Source: Ruminococcus flavefaciens ATCC 19208
GTDB taxonomy: Bacteria > Bacillota > Clostridia > Oscillospirales > Ruminococcaceae
Length of the DNA: 64,000 nt
NCBI RefSeq assembly: GCF_000518765.1
Contig: NZ_JAEF01000017.1
Span: forward strand, 97,296 to 161,295
Reading direction: 5' to 3'
Part shown: piece by piece, positions 43,300-51,471 of the stretch
Position numbering within the stretch: position 1 is the first letter of the stretch
Layout: each line of letters begins with the position of its first letter
Made by a program: the position numbers and the translations under genes
Notes under the pieces: generated by a model
Database searches by the model: none
The model's input: only the letters and a program-made list of their open reading frames with translations
What the model was told of the DNA's origin: nothing

Positions 43300-44016
43300 T
43301 CAAAGAGGATACTCTTTCCCTTCATCGCATATTTTACTAATTGTTCCATTCTGAATCAGATATGCTTCACCGCAGATTCTTTCTGCGGTCCCGCCTGCAT
43401 AAAGATAACTACCGTCGCATATCGCGATAAACTGTCTGCCGAAACTATCCGGATAGGTGACTTCTTCAAAAAGTTTCTTCCCATCCAAAATACGATCTTT
43501 CGTATCCTGATAATGAGGAAGCAGCATCACATTTGTAAGCCCAAGACCTTTTAGAAATCGGCGGTAATTTGGATCAGCAGCCTCTCCTTCCTCTTCCGGC
43601 TGTGCATACACAATGCTTGCCGCGTTCATACTTCCTGCACTGATTCCCAGTACAGTCCCGTCAAAGTTCTTCATGCAGTCCTTTAGACCAATCTCTGCAA
43701 AAAAAGCATTCTGAGTCGGTACATGCCCGCCGCCCAGAATAATAAAGTCACTTGCGGCAACAAGCTCTTGTGCATCCATTTTATTTCTGTCATCTAAGAT
43801 GATATAGTTCTCAAATGTGATCCTTGATAACGCCAATGTATGCTGGATCGCATAGGAAAAACTTTCTGAAAACCGAATATCTGACGGTGCTGAAGTAACC
43901 ATAAGTGCGCTATGATGTTCACACTTTAACAGTCTTTCGACAAACTTATTGTTCTCATTCAATGGCTTTCCCGGTTCAGTAAATGGAGAACTTACCAAAA
44001 ATAATTGATTTGCCAT
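43300..44016 (-). CDS. Peptidase S51 (dipeptidase E) family protein
   Basis: 238 aa. The nucleophile elbow GISAGSMN and GGGHVPTQ match peptidase E-like proteins, which cut Asp-X dipeptides or related substrates. Start ATG 44016 (MANQLFLVSSPF) after AAGGAG; the longer frame to 44040 includes the RBS. It is flanked by a MITE copy downstream and a flavodoxin-fold gene upstream. Confidence 0.85.
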   Translation of the reverse strand: MANQLFLVSSPFTEPGKPLNENNKFVERLLKCEHHSALMVTSAPSDIRFSESFSYAIQHTLALSRITFENYIILDDRNKMDAQELVAASDFIILGGGHVPTQNAFFAEIGLKDCMKNFDGTVLGISAGSMNAASIVYAQPEEEGEAADPNYRRFLKGLGLTNVMLLPHYQDTKDRILDGKKLFEEVTYPDSFGRQFIAICDGSYLYAGGTAERICGEAYLIQNGTISKICDEGKEYPL

Positions 44017-44107
44017 TTCAGTTTCTCCTTTTTTTATCAAATTCTCTGAAATGTTTCATGGTATCTTTTATTCATTATAACACAATTCCTCACATTATCG
44101 TATCTAT

Positions 44108-44734
44108 TCAGACATCCTCACGGATAAAGTGTGTAGGCTGCCACGGTTCTTTCTCGGGAAGTCCAAACTGTGCCTTGCCGAGAGCAATCGACTTCATCAG
44201 GAAGCTCATATTCTTGGCAAGTGTTCTCATCGTCTGCAATCCTTCTGCATCAAGTGCAGCCTGTCCCTGTTCTCTTCCGTGAACGCAGTTCCAGTACTGG
44301 CTGGAAGCGACAGGCATATTGCAGATGGTGAAATACTTGTTCAGTTCATCGAAGGTAGCGGAACATCCGCCGCGTCTTGCAACAACAACGCTTGCACCGA
44401 CCTTCATTGTCTTATCGAAACCGGTGCTGTAAAACAGTCTGTCAAGGCAGGCGATCAGAGTAGCGTTGGCAGATGCGTAGTATACAGGCGAGGCGACTAC
44501 AAGGCCGTCTGCTTCTTCAAATTTGGGTGCTATCTCGTTGACTGCGTCATTGAACACGCACTTACCGAGTTCACTACATTTGCCGCAGGCAATACAGCCG
44601 CGGATATCCTTGTTGCCGATACGAAAGACCTCAGCTTCCACGCCCTGTGCTTCAAAGGTTTTAACAAGTTCTTTTATAGCGATAGCGGTGTTTCCGTTTG
44701 CGTGTGGACTTCCGTTTATGATCAGTACTTTCAT
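44108..44734 (-). CDS. Flavodoxin-fold NAD(P)H-dependent oxidoreductase
   Basis: 208 aa. FMN loop GSPHANGNT, cysteine cluster GCIACGKCSELGKC, and ASPVYYASANATLIACLDR. It starts 13 nt after the next upstream gene's stop with GAGGT in front (ATG 44734). Forms an operon with the paralogue at 44747. Confidence 0.88.
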   Translation of the reverse strand: MKVLIINGSPHANGNTAIAIKELVKTFEAQGVEAEVFRIGNKDIRGCIACGKCSELGKCVFNDAVNEIAPKFEEADGLVVASPVYYASANATLIACLDRLFYSTGFDKTMKVGASVVVARRGGCSATFDELNKYFTICNMPVASSQYWNCVHGREQGQAALDAEGLQTMRTLAKNMSFLMKSIALGKAQFGLPEKEPWQPTHFIREDV

Positions 44735-44746
44735 TGTATACCTCAT

Positions 44747-45280
44747 TTACAGTGATTTTCCAAGCTGATAAGCCTTTTCGGGATAATCAGTCTTTTTCAG
44801 CATATCAAGCGTCCAGCAGTTTACGCCGACTACAGTACCTGCGACATCCCATTCAAGGAAATTCGTCATTCCCTTGAAACTGGCAAGTGCGCCTTCCGCT
44901 GATTCTATTGTATCATCTGCCATAGTGAGCATAAGAACAGCTTTTTTGCCGCCGTGCAGCAGAGCATCATTGGCATAAAAGCGGTCAATGACTGTTTTCA
45001 GCTGTGCGTTGATATCATAGTAATAGATAGGGGAGATGAGCACGATTGCGTCTGATTCGAGCAAATGTGGATTCAGCTCGGTCATATCGTCCTTGAACAC
45101 GCATACCTTGGCATCGCCGTGACATTTCTCACAAGCAATGCAGGGATGAACATCCTTGAATGCTGCGTCAAAGCGAAAGATCTTGTGACCTGCTTCTTCA
45201 GCACCCTTTATGAACTGTTCAGTCAGATATGCTGTGGTTCCGTTCTTGTGAGCTGAGCCTGTGATGATTGTGATTTTCAT
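44747..45280 (-). CDS. Flavodoxin-fold NAD(P)H-dependent oxidoreductase
   Basis: 177 aa, a paralogue of the genes at 37280 and 45877. GSAHKNGTT loop, HPCIACEKCHGDAKVC cluster, SPIYYYDINAQLKTVIDRF. RBS AGGAGG. First gene of a two-gene operon with 44108-44734. Confidence 0.88.
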   Translation of the reverse strand: MKITIITGSAHKNGTTAYLTEQFIKGAEEAGHKIFRFDAAFKDVHPCIACEKCHGDAKVCVFKDDMTELNPHLLESDAIVLISPIYYYDINAQLKTVIDRFYANDALLHGGKKAVLMLTMADDTIESAEGALASFKGMTNFLEWDVAGTVVGVNCWTLDMLKKTDYPEKAYQLGKSL

Positions 45281-45390
45281 TGTGATTTACCTCCTTGGGT
45301 TTATGATGATGCAGTGATGTCGAGCTTGTCATTTTGAACTCGACCATTCGATTGAATAGTACTTATGAGTGATATAATTGATTGAGCGGT

Positions 45391-45564
45391 GAACAACCTT
45401 TCCCCACACTCAACGTTATTCTGCAATCACCCGAATCGCAATTTTTGATTAGCCCGTTTTTTGCGATTTTACGCTGTTTTTCAGTGTGACATTCAATCCA
45501 CACACTGAAAAATCGGAAAAAGCAGTTTCACGCACCCTAAATTGAGTGCGTGATTTGGTTGTCA
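45391..45564 (+). repeat. MITE-like element, copy 2
   Basis: Direct-orientation copy of 43113-43285. The left end is degenerate (GAACAACC), the right GGTTGTCA intact; another GGTTGTCA follows at 45585-45592. The two copies bracket the S51 and flavodoxin genes. The following stretch to 45827 shows no gene. Confidence 0.75.
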
Positions 45565-45827
45565 AAAATCAAAGTGTGCAGATTGGTTGTCAAATGTGCC
45601 GTGTACGTGATTTTGCCATTTTACCTGTTCCCACATACTGATTTTGAGTGGGTGAAACTGCTGTTATCGTAAAAGAGCGATGCCGATAAACCGCGTAAAT
45701 ACGCCATTTCAGGATTTCTGCCTTGACAGCAGAACTACGCACTCAACGTGTGACGTATTTGGAATCATGTCGTTATTCTTATAATATCAGAAGTCTAAAC
45801 ACTTGTCAATATATAATGTGACTATAT

Positions 45828-45857
45828 TATTTCAATAGCCCATGGGCTAATGAAATA
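45828..45857. promoter_or_regulatory. 30-bp near-perfect palindrome
   Basis: TATTTCA-AT-AGCCCATGGGCT-AA-TGAAATA; centre AGCCCATGGGCT is perfect. It lies 20 bp past the end of a minus-strand gene and has no T run, so it looks more like a protein-binding site or a cruciform than a terminator. Confidence 0.45.
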
Positions 45858-45876
45858 GTGCTGCTCGCACGGCTTC

Positions 45877-46398
45877 TCATAACGATTCCCCAAATTTTCT
45901 GATCTTTGCAAGCAGCTCATCAGAAACACCGCCTGCTGATGTAAACACTCCCATATTCCTTAATCCCAGATAACCGAGAAAATCACCATTGTATGAAAAC
46001 ATTGCTCCATCATACTGGTTTCTGTCGCCGGAGGATAAAAACATTGCTATTTTAGTCAAGCTTTTAGGTGCAGCAGGATAAAGCGCAGAATAAAACCTGT
46101 CGATCACGCATTTAAGTTGCCCACTAATACCGTGATAGTAGATCGGCGAAGCAAGAACAAGCATATTAGTGTCTTTAAGCAATGAATATATATCCCGCAT
46201 ATCGTCTTTCAGTATACACTTACCTTTTCCTCTGCTGTGGCAGTATTCACAGGCAAGACAGCCTTTTACATTCAGCTTACAGACATTTACTGTTTTCACG
46301 GTATGATTTGATGATTCAGCCCCTTCACAAAATGCTGTGACCATTTTTGCAGTATTCCCATTTTGACGGGGGCTTCCATTTAATACAAGTATATTCAT
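45877..46398 (-). CDS. Flavodoxin-fold NAD(P)H-dependent oxidoreductase
   Basis: 173 aa. GSPRQNGNTA loop, GCLACEYCHSRGKGKC cluster, ASPIYYHGISGQLKCVIDRF. Start ATG 46398 with GAGGTG; it follows the dockerin-AKR lipoprotein gene with an 8-nt gap, so the two are one operon and may share a redox task. Confidence 0.88.
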   Translation of the reverse strand: MNILVLNGSPRQNGNTAKMVTAFCEGAESSNHTVKTVNVCKLNVKGCLACEYCHSRGKGKCILKDDMRDIYSLLKDTNMLVLASPIYYHGISGQLKCVIDRFYSALYPAAPKSLTKIAMFLSSGDRNQYDGAMFSYNGDFLGYLGLRNMGVFTSAGGVSDELLAKIRKFGESL

Positions 46399-46406
46399 AG
46401 CACACC

Positions 46407-47963
46407 TCACCAATTTTCATACCGCTGTCCTGTGTGCAGTTCTGCCATTCTCTGCATTTCTGCATCGGTCAGCTCAAAATCAAAGATGCTGTAATTCTCA
46501 AGTATATGATCCGGATTCTGTGAACCCGGTATCGTGACATAGCCTGCCTGCAAATGCCATCGGAGTATTGTTTGTGCCGATGTCTTTCCGTGAGCCTTTG
46601 CTATATCCGTGATCGTTCCATTACCGAACAAGTCCTGCGTATGCCCTCTGCCTCCGAACGGATACCATGATTCTACCACCGTACCGTATTTGGCGATATC
46701 CTTTTGGAACTCGGTGTTCTGATAAAACGGATGATTTTCATTCTGAACTACCGCCGGCTTGATCTCACCGCCCGATGTGACACGCTCATATTCATCGAGG
46801 GTATAATAGTTAGAAATACCGATAGACCGCAGCTTTCCGTCCCTTACTCCCTGACACAGAGCTTTGTAGACCTCGGTATCATTGCTGCCCGATTGATGTA
46901 TCAGCATCAGATCAATATAATCAAGTCCGAGCCGTTCAAGCGAATCGTCAATATAACTGTACGCTCTGTCATAGTTGGAAGGCATGACCTTTGTGGTGAC
47001 AAAGACCTCCTCACGGGTTACGATACCATCATCGATCGCCCTCTGAATGCCATTGCCAACACCTGTTTCATTACCGTAATACTGCGCTGTGTCGATCAGC
47101 CGATAACCGTCTTTCAGCGCTTCGTAGACAGAGTTTTCCGCAGTATCATCGTCCTGTGTCCATGTACCAAGTCCAAGAATGGGCATTTCATAGCCGCTGT
47201 TGAGCAATACGGTCTTGCTTTCATAATCAAATTCTGTTGTCATATTACGCTGCTCCAATATCTTTCGTTTCAGCAGGCATAGGTCAAAAACGCTCCATAC
47301 CCCGTCATTGTCGAGATCGTAAGGCTTTCCCCGCAAATCTTCTTCTGTCGGTTTCGCAAGAAGAAAATCATTGAGATTCCGTACATCCTGCACGGTGTAT
47401 TCGGTATCTTGGCTGCCGTTCATTTCAAACGTTACAGTCACACCGTCTTTACCGAGTGCATCAGCAAGCCCCGAAGTATCTGAAATATTCCCGATCTTTG
47501 TATAGCTGTATGAAGTATCAAAGCTCTCGTAAAACACCACAAGACAGCTATCGCCGTAAAGCATTATATCGCCTTCGCTTATATGCCCGACTTTTTCAGG
47601 CGAGGAAGGCAGAGAGGTATCAAGGTAATAATACTTTTCATTGCCGTTCAATTCAGACATATCAAGTGTCAGGGGCAGCATTTCCGTTAAAGCTGTGACG
47701 GTATCGCTGCTTTCCAAATTTACAGGGAATTGCTTATCTCCTACAGCTATCTTCATACCATTAGCTTCCTTTTCTTCATGTTGTTCGGCGGTTGTGACCT
47801 CTTGTCGGTCGGAGGTTACAGATAAAACGCTGCTATCGCTTTGCATCATAACAGACGAGTTTTCACTTTGCACCGTCACAGCCGAACTATCCTCTGAGTA
47901 ACTGCCGCACCCGGTCAACATCAGAAAAGAAGAAATAACTGCTAAAAATCTTGCTTTAATCAT
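46407..47963 (-). CDS. Lipoprotein fusion: cyclophilin-like domain, dockerin, aldo/keto reductase
   Basis: 518 aa. A lipoprotein signal ends at C19 (LTGC). After a Ser/Glu-rich linker, residues about 69-180 form a cyclophilin-like domain (MKIAVGDKQFPVNLESS, GDIMLYGDSCLVVFYE). Residues about 188-238 are a dockerin whose second repeat is clear (YDLDNDGVWSVFDLCLLKRK) and whose first is degenerate. Residues 250-518 are an AKR with the full tetrad D291, Y296, K325, H356 and the NADP-site motif VTIPGSQNPDHI. The AKR looks active but is predicted to lie outside the cell, where NADPH is absent. Joining a dockerin to an AKR is, to my knowledge, unusual. Confidence 0.88.
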   Translation of the reverse strand: MIKARFLAVISSFLMLTGCGSYSEDSSAVTVQSENSSVMMQSDSSVLSVTSDRQEVTTAEQHEEKEANGMKIAVGDKQFPVNLESSDTVTALTEMLPLTLDMSELNGNEKYYYLDTSLPSSPEKVGHISEGDIMLYGDSCLVVFYESFDTSYSYTKIGNISDTSGLADALGKDGVTVTFEMNGSQDTEYTVQDVRNLNDFLLAKPTEEDLRGKPYDLDNDGVWSVFDLCLLKRKILEQRNMTTEFDYESKTVLLNSGYEMPILGLGTWTQDDDTAENSVYEALKDGYRLIDTAQYYGNETGVGNGIQRAIDDGIVTREEVFVTTKVMPSNYDRAYSYIDDSLERLGLDYIDLMLIHQSGSNDTEVYKALCQGVRDGKLRSIGISNYYTLDEYERVTSGGEIKPAVVQNENHPFYQNTEFQKDIAKYGTVVESWYPFGGRGHTQDLFGNGTITDIAKAHGKTSAQTILRWHLQAGYVTIPGSQNPDHILENYSIFDFELTDAEMQRMAELHTGQRYENW

Positions 47964-48519
47964 AAATGCTCCTCACCACCTTTGCAGGAGTGCCGACCGC
48001 TATCATATTTTCGGGAATATCCTTTGTAACGACCGAGCCTGCACCGATGACTGCATTATCACCGATTGTCACACCCGAAAGGATAGTTGAGTTAGAGCCT
48101 ATCCACACATTCCTGCCGATGTGAATGGGCTTGGGTATCAGATCATGGCGTTCTTCGGGGAGAAGTCCGTGATTCAGTGTTGCAAGCACCGTATTGTGAC
48201 CGATCAGCGCACCGTCACCTATGTGAATACCGCCCTGATCCTGAAATTTACAGCCTGCATTGATGAACACGCCTTTTCCGAGATGAATGTTCTTTCCGCA
48301 GTCTGTATAGAACGGAGGAAACAGCCCGACCTCAACAGGTTCACCGATAAGCTCCGACATCAGCGCATTGATCTCATCGGGGGTATGATAGCGGCTGTTG
48401 ATCTCCATAGTAATGCGGATAGCCTCCTGACTCAGCTCATGCATGATCTGATGCACATTGCTCTCCGCCGTGACCTGTTTTCCGCTGTTCATATATTCAA
48501 GAAATCCTGCTGTTGTCAT
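47956..48519 (-). CDS. Maltose/galactoside-type O-acetyltransferase (hexapeptide repeat)
   Basis: 187 aa left-handed beta-helix acetyltransferase using acetyl-CoA. Hexapeptide turns, the catalytic His in LATLNHG, and VWIGSNSTILSGVTIGDNAVIGAGSVV are clear. Start ATG 48519 with GGAGG. The stop overlaps the next gene's start by 8 nt; operon with 46407 and 48540. Confidence 0.9.
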   Translation of the reverse strand: MTTAGFLEYMNSGKQVTAESNVHQIMHELSQEAIRITMEINSRYHTPDEINALMSELIGEPVEVGLFPPFYTDCGKNIHLGKGVFINAGCKFQDQGGIHIGDGALIGHNTVLATLNHGLLPEERHDLIPKPIHIGRNVWIGSNSTILSGVTIGDNAVIGAGSVVTKDIPENMIAVGTPAKVVRSIYD

Positions 48520-48539
48520 TGCTTTTCCTCCAATCGGGA

Positions 48540-49538
48540 TCATTTAAGATATTCGTTATAGAATGCTTCCAGCTTGTCAAACGGGATAGCGTTATTCTCG
48601 CCGCCGTCATAGAGATCGGTGTGGGAAGCACCTTCGATCACAAGAAGCTGTTTGTTGTCGGTGTACTTGTTTCCGTTTATCATATTCTCATACGCATCTT
48701 TTCCGAAGTAGAAAGAATGTGCCTTGTCACCGTGAAGCACCATGACAGCAGAGCGTATCTCGTTGCTGTAGTGCAGGATAGGCATATTGATAAACGACAT
48801 ACAGCCGATCTTGTTCCAGCCGCCGTTTGAATTGAGCGAGCGTGGGTGATAGCCTCTTTCGGTCTTGTAGTATGCGTGGTAGTCCTTGACAAAGTAGGGA
48901 GCGTCTTCCGGCAAAGGATCAATAACACCGCCACCGAGCTCATACTCGCCGCTTACATAATCCCTGATACGCTGGGCATTCAGTGCCTGCTTCATCGCAT
49001 AGCGCTTTTCCTCGCTATCATCGGCATCAAAGTAGCCCTTTGCATTCACTCTCGTCATATCGTACATGGTAGATGCAACAGTCGCCTTGATACGGGTATC
49101 GAGCGCTGCCGTATTTATCGCCATGCCGCCCCAGCCACAGATTCCGCAGATTCCTATCTTATCAGGATCAACATTATCCTGTACTGAAAGGAAATCAACT
49201 GCTGCCTGAAAGTCCTCTGTATTTATATCAGGAGAAGCCATGTATCTCGGCTGTCCTCCGCTTTCACCCGTAAAGGACGGATCGAATGCAATGGTCAGAA
49301 ATCCACGCTCTGCAAGTGTCTGTGCGTAAAGACCGCTGCACTGTTCCTTGACTGCACCGAACGGTCCGCACACGGCGATCGCAGAGAGTTTTCCGCCTGC
49401 GTTCTTAGGAGCGTACATATCGGCAGCGAGTGTGATACCGTAGCGGTTGTGGAATGTCACCTTCTTATGATCGACCTTGTCGGACTTCGGGAAGGTCTTG
49501 TCCCATTCCTGTGTTAAAGTAAGCATTTCGTCTTTCAT
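48540..49538 (-). CDS. Alpha/beta hydrolase with cysteine nucleophile
   Basis: 332 aa. The nucleophile elbow is GICGWGG: Cys in place of Ser, as in dienelactone hydrolase-like enzymes. Acid and base candidates are HGDKAHS and GASHTDLYD. An insert between about 170 and 235 forms a lid. Substrate unknown. ATG 49538 with GGAGG; ends 20 nt before the acetyltransferase start. Confidence 0.85.
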   Translation of the reverse strand: MKDEMLTLTQEWDKTFPKSDKVDHKKVTFHNRYGITLAADMYAPKNAGGKLSAIAVCGPFGAVKEQCSGLYAQTLAERGFLTIAFDPSFTGESGGQPRYMASPDINTEDFQAAVDFLSVQDNVDPDKIGICGICGWGGMAINTAALDTRIKATVASTMYDMTRVNAKGYFDADDSEEKRYAMKQALNAQRIRDYVSGEYELGGGVIDPLPEDAPYFVKDYHAYYKTERGYHPRSLNSNGGWNKIGCMSFINMPILHYSNEIRSAVMVLHGDKAHSFYFGKDAYENMINGNKYTDNKQLLVIEGASHTDLYDGGENNAIPFDKLEAFYNEYLK

Positions 49539-49539
49539 T

Positions 49540-49776
49540 TCAGATACCTCCGTTTTTTCTTAATGTGTAGGCGAAATAGTCAAGGCAGTCGATACGATCG
49601 TTATACTTGTGAACGCTGTCAAGGAGCGTTTGACGATAGCTTTTCAGAAAACAGTCAAGTGCCTGATATTGTCCGCTTTCGACCATTTGCAGGCATTTCG
49701 CTACGCTTTCATCGTCCAAGCCCATATCCCTGAGATTTTCGGTCATGACCGCTGTTTTGTCGGCTGCATTTGCCAT
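49540..49776 (-). CDS. Small helical protein of unknown function
   Basis: 78 aa, all-helical prediction, two Cys (CLQMV, ALDCF), C-terminus next to the hydrolase start. RBS AGAGGTGAG, promoter TTTACA-17-TATACT upstream. First gene of a four-to-five gene operon divergent from a LysR regulator. Family not recognised. Confidence 0.72.
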   Translation of the reverse strand: MANAADKTAVMTENLRDMGLDDESVAKCLQMVESGQYQALDCFLKSYRQTLLDSVHKYNDRIDCLDYFAYTLRKNGGI

Positions 49777-49806
49777 ATTCTCACCTCTGTGTTATTTGGT
49801 ATCTTT

Positions 49807-49891
49807 AGTATAACACAGATCTTATGATATGTAAAATACCTATTTTGAATAGCTTGTTATTCTTGACAGGAATAACAAAACAGGTTATAAT
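49807..49891. promoter_or_regulatory. Divergent promoters and LysR-type operator
   Basis: Minus: TTTACA (49835-49830), 17 nt, TATACT (49812-49807). Plus: TTGACA (49863-49868), 17 nt, TATAAT (49886-49891). The inverted repeat TTGTTATTC-TTGACAG-GAATAACAA (49854-49878) covers the plus -35, fitting autorepression by the LysR protein and activation of the divergent operon. Confidence 0.8.
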
Positions 49892-49917
49892 GATAATATA
49901 AATATTGGAGGTGTGCT

Positions 49918-50793
49918 ATGGAAATACGTGTCTTACGTTACTTTCTTGCAATTGCAAGAGAGGAAAACATGACAAGGGCAGCTGAACGGCTTCATATCTC
50001 GCAGCCGTCGCTCTCTAAGGAGATCAAAAAGCTCGAAGAAGAATTAGGGCATGAACTGTTTATCCGCACCAATAAGAATATGCTCCTCAATGACGAAGGA
50101 ATGCTCCTGCGAAAGCGTGCCGAGGACATTCTCGCAATGGTAGACAAGACCGCCGAGGAGTTCAGCCAGCTTGACAACATCGTCGGCGGAGAGATACGCA
50201 TAGGCTGTGCTGAAAGCTATCTTATCAAGTATCTGGCACGGAGCATTAAGGTATTCAAGGAGCAGTACCCGAATTTCATCTTCCACGTTTTCAGCGGAGA
50301 CACAGAACCTGTTGCCGAACGTCTTGACAGAGGTATCCTTGATCTTGCCGTGATCGTTGAGCCGCCGAACTTGTCAAAGTACAATTATCTCTCTATCCCT
50401 GAAAGCGACAAATGGGGACTTGTCATGCTACGTGACAGTCCGCTTGCCGATAAGGAATATGTTACCCTCGACGATTTATATGGTTTGCCGCTTTTCTGTT
50501 CCGATCAGTCTATACGTGTTGACTTTCCTCGCTGGTGTGGCGAAAACATGGATAAACTGAACTTTGTGGGAACAGTCAATCTTGCCTACAACGGCTCAGT
50601 GTTTGTGAAGGAGGGGCTAGGGTGTATGCTGACCTTTGAGCACCTTGTAGACACAAGCGAAGAAAGCGGACTTTGCTTCCGACCAATCAAGCCGACACTT
50701 GAAACTAATATGTATATCATCTGGAAAAAGTATCAGGTGTTCTCGCCGATAGCAGAACTGTTTCTGAAAAGATTAAAGCAGGATTACACTTAA
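49918..50793 (+). CDS. LysR family transcriptional regulator
   Basis: 291 aa. N-terminal winged HTH (MTRAAERLHISQPSLSKEIKKLEEELG) and periplasmic-binding-like effector domain. Divergent from the operon at 49776-45877 (small protein, hydrolase, acetyltransferase, dockerin-AKR, flavin reductase), which it probably controls through the dyad at 49854-49878. Confidence 0.93.
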   Translation: MEIRVLRYFLAIAREENMTRAAERLHISQPSLSKEIKKLEEELGHELFIRTNKNMLLNDEGMLLRKRAEDILAMVDKTAEEFSQLDNIVGGEIRIGCAESYLIKYLARSIKVFKEQYPNFIFHVFSGDTEPVAERLDRGILDLAVIVEPPNLSKYNYLSIPESDKWGLVMLRDSPLADKEYVTLDDLYGLPLFCSDQSIRVDFPRWCGENMDKLNFVGTVNLAYNGSVFVKEGLGCMLTFEHLVDTSEESGLCFRPIKPTLETNMYIIWKKYQVFSPIAELFLKRLKQDYT

Positions 50794-50851
50794 TTGAATA
50801 GGCACAGAAAATAAGGGCTATGCCTTCCGTACACGGTCACGGAGGACATAA

Positions 50852-51070
50852 CCCTTTCCATATGCTAAAAAAACAGACAGCGCTGGTAGAAAACTTAGAG
50901 AGGCTTCTGTCCGTAAACTAAACGAAAAAAGAGTTGGTCTTTTGACTCATAAGGATAGCTTAAAAAAAGAATTGAATACTGTGATTGATTATACGCCTAA
51001 AATAACAGCTTGCCAGAATGAGCATGAAATGCTCAGAAGTAGTATTAAAGACTCTTTCATTAACAAATGA
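50852..51070 (+). pseudogene. Remnant of a Lys-rich coiled protein, no start
   Basis: A 72-codon open frame without RBS or start, ending TGA 51070 (GRKLREASVRKLNEKRVGLL, then HKDSLKKELNTVIDY). It resembles the helical tail of a mobilisation or phage protein, but I cannot name it. It directly precedes the resolvase fragment, which fits a decayed mobile element. Confidence 0.35.
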
Positions 51071-51085
51071 TCTTGGAATAGAATA

Positions 51086-51107
51086 GTAGCCTCCCGAAGG
51101 AGGCTAC
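51086..51107. terminator. Hairpin between two remnants
   Basis: Perfect 9-bp stem GTAGCCTCC / GGAGGCTAC with a CGAA loop; poor T run on either side. Confidence 0.45.
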
Positions 51108-51112
51108 ATCTA

Positions 51113-51328
51113 TCAATTGTCGCTATAAAGCTTGTAGAAGTAAGAGCGAGATACACCTAATTCCCTAACCGCTTCTACGGGCTTTTTGTTTCCGCAGCGG
51201 ACTTTCGCAATCACCTTAAGCCAGTTCTCAGGAAGAGGATTTGACGGACATCCGAAGCGGACGTATTTTTTATATAATATTTTTATATAATTACTTCGTT
51301 CATTTTTGACGTTGCTATACTCTTCCAT
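51113..51328 (-). pseudogene. Serine recombinase/resolvase C-terminal fragment
   Basis: 71 codons. The end PENWLKVIAKVRCGNKKPVEAVRELGVSRSYFYKLYS matches the Hin-like HTH tail of resolvases; the catalytic N-terminal domain is missing. An ATG is present but no convincing RBS. Could be a free HTH protein, but a second similar tail at 53980 argues for relics. Confidence 0.55.
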
Positions 51329-51390
51329 GAATTCAGAAGTACTGATTCAACTTTTATGAGATGACTAAACATTAGATTACTTATTGTATC

Positions 51391-51419
51391 TTGTTTTTAT
51401 GAAATGGATGTGATATAAT
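51391..51419 (+). promoter_or_regulatory. Promoter of the dockerin/beta-helix gene
   Basis: TTGTTT (51391-51396), 17 nt, TATAAT (51414-51419). Confidence 0.65.
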
Positions 51420-51471
51420 TTATGCATAAAGTTGGCAGAACATCGATACCTGAAAAAGGAGGAGTTTCGTT

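Noticed and set aside
45297..45420. Clear promoter for the flavodoxin gene at 45280
   Set aside because: No -35/-10 pair with good spacing on the minus strand; left unassigned.
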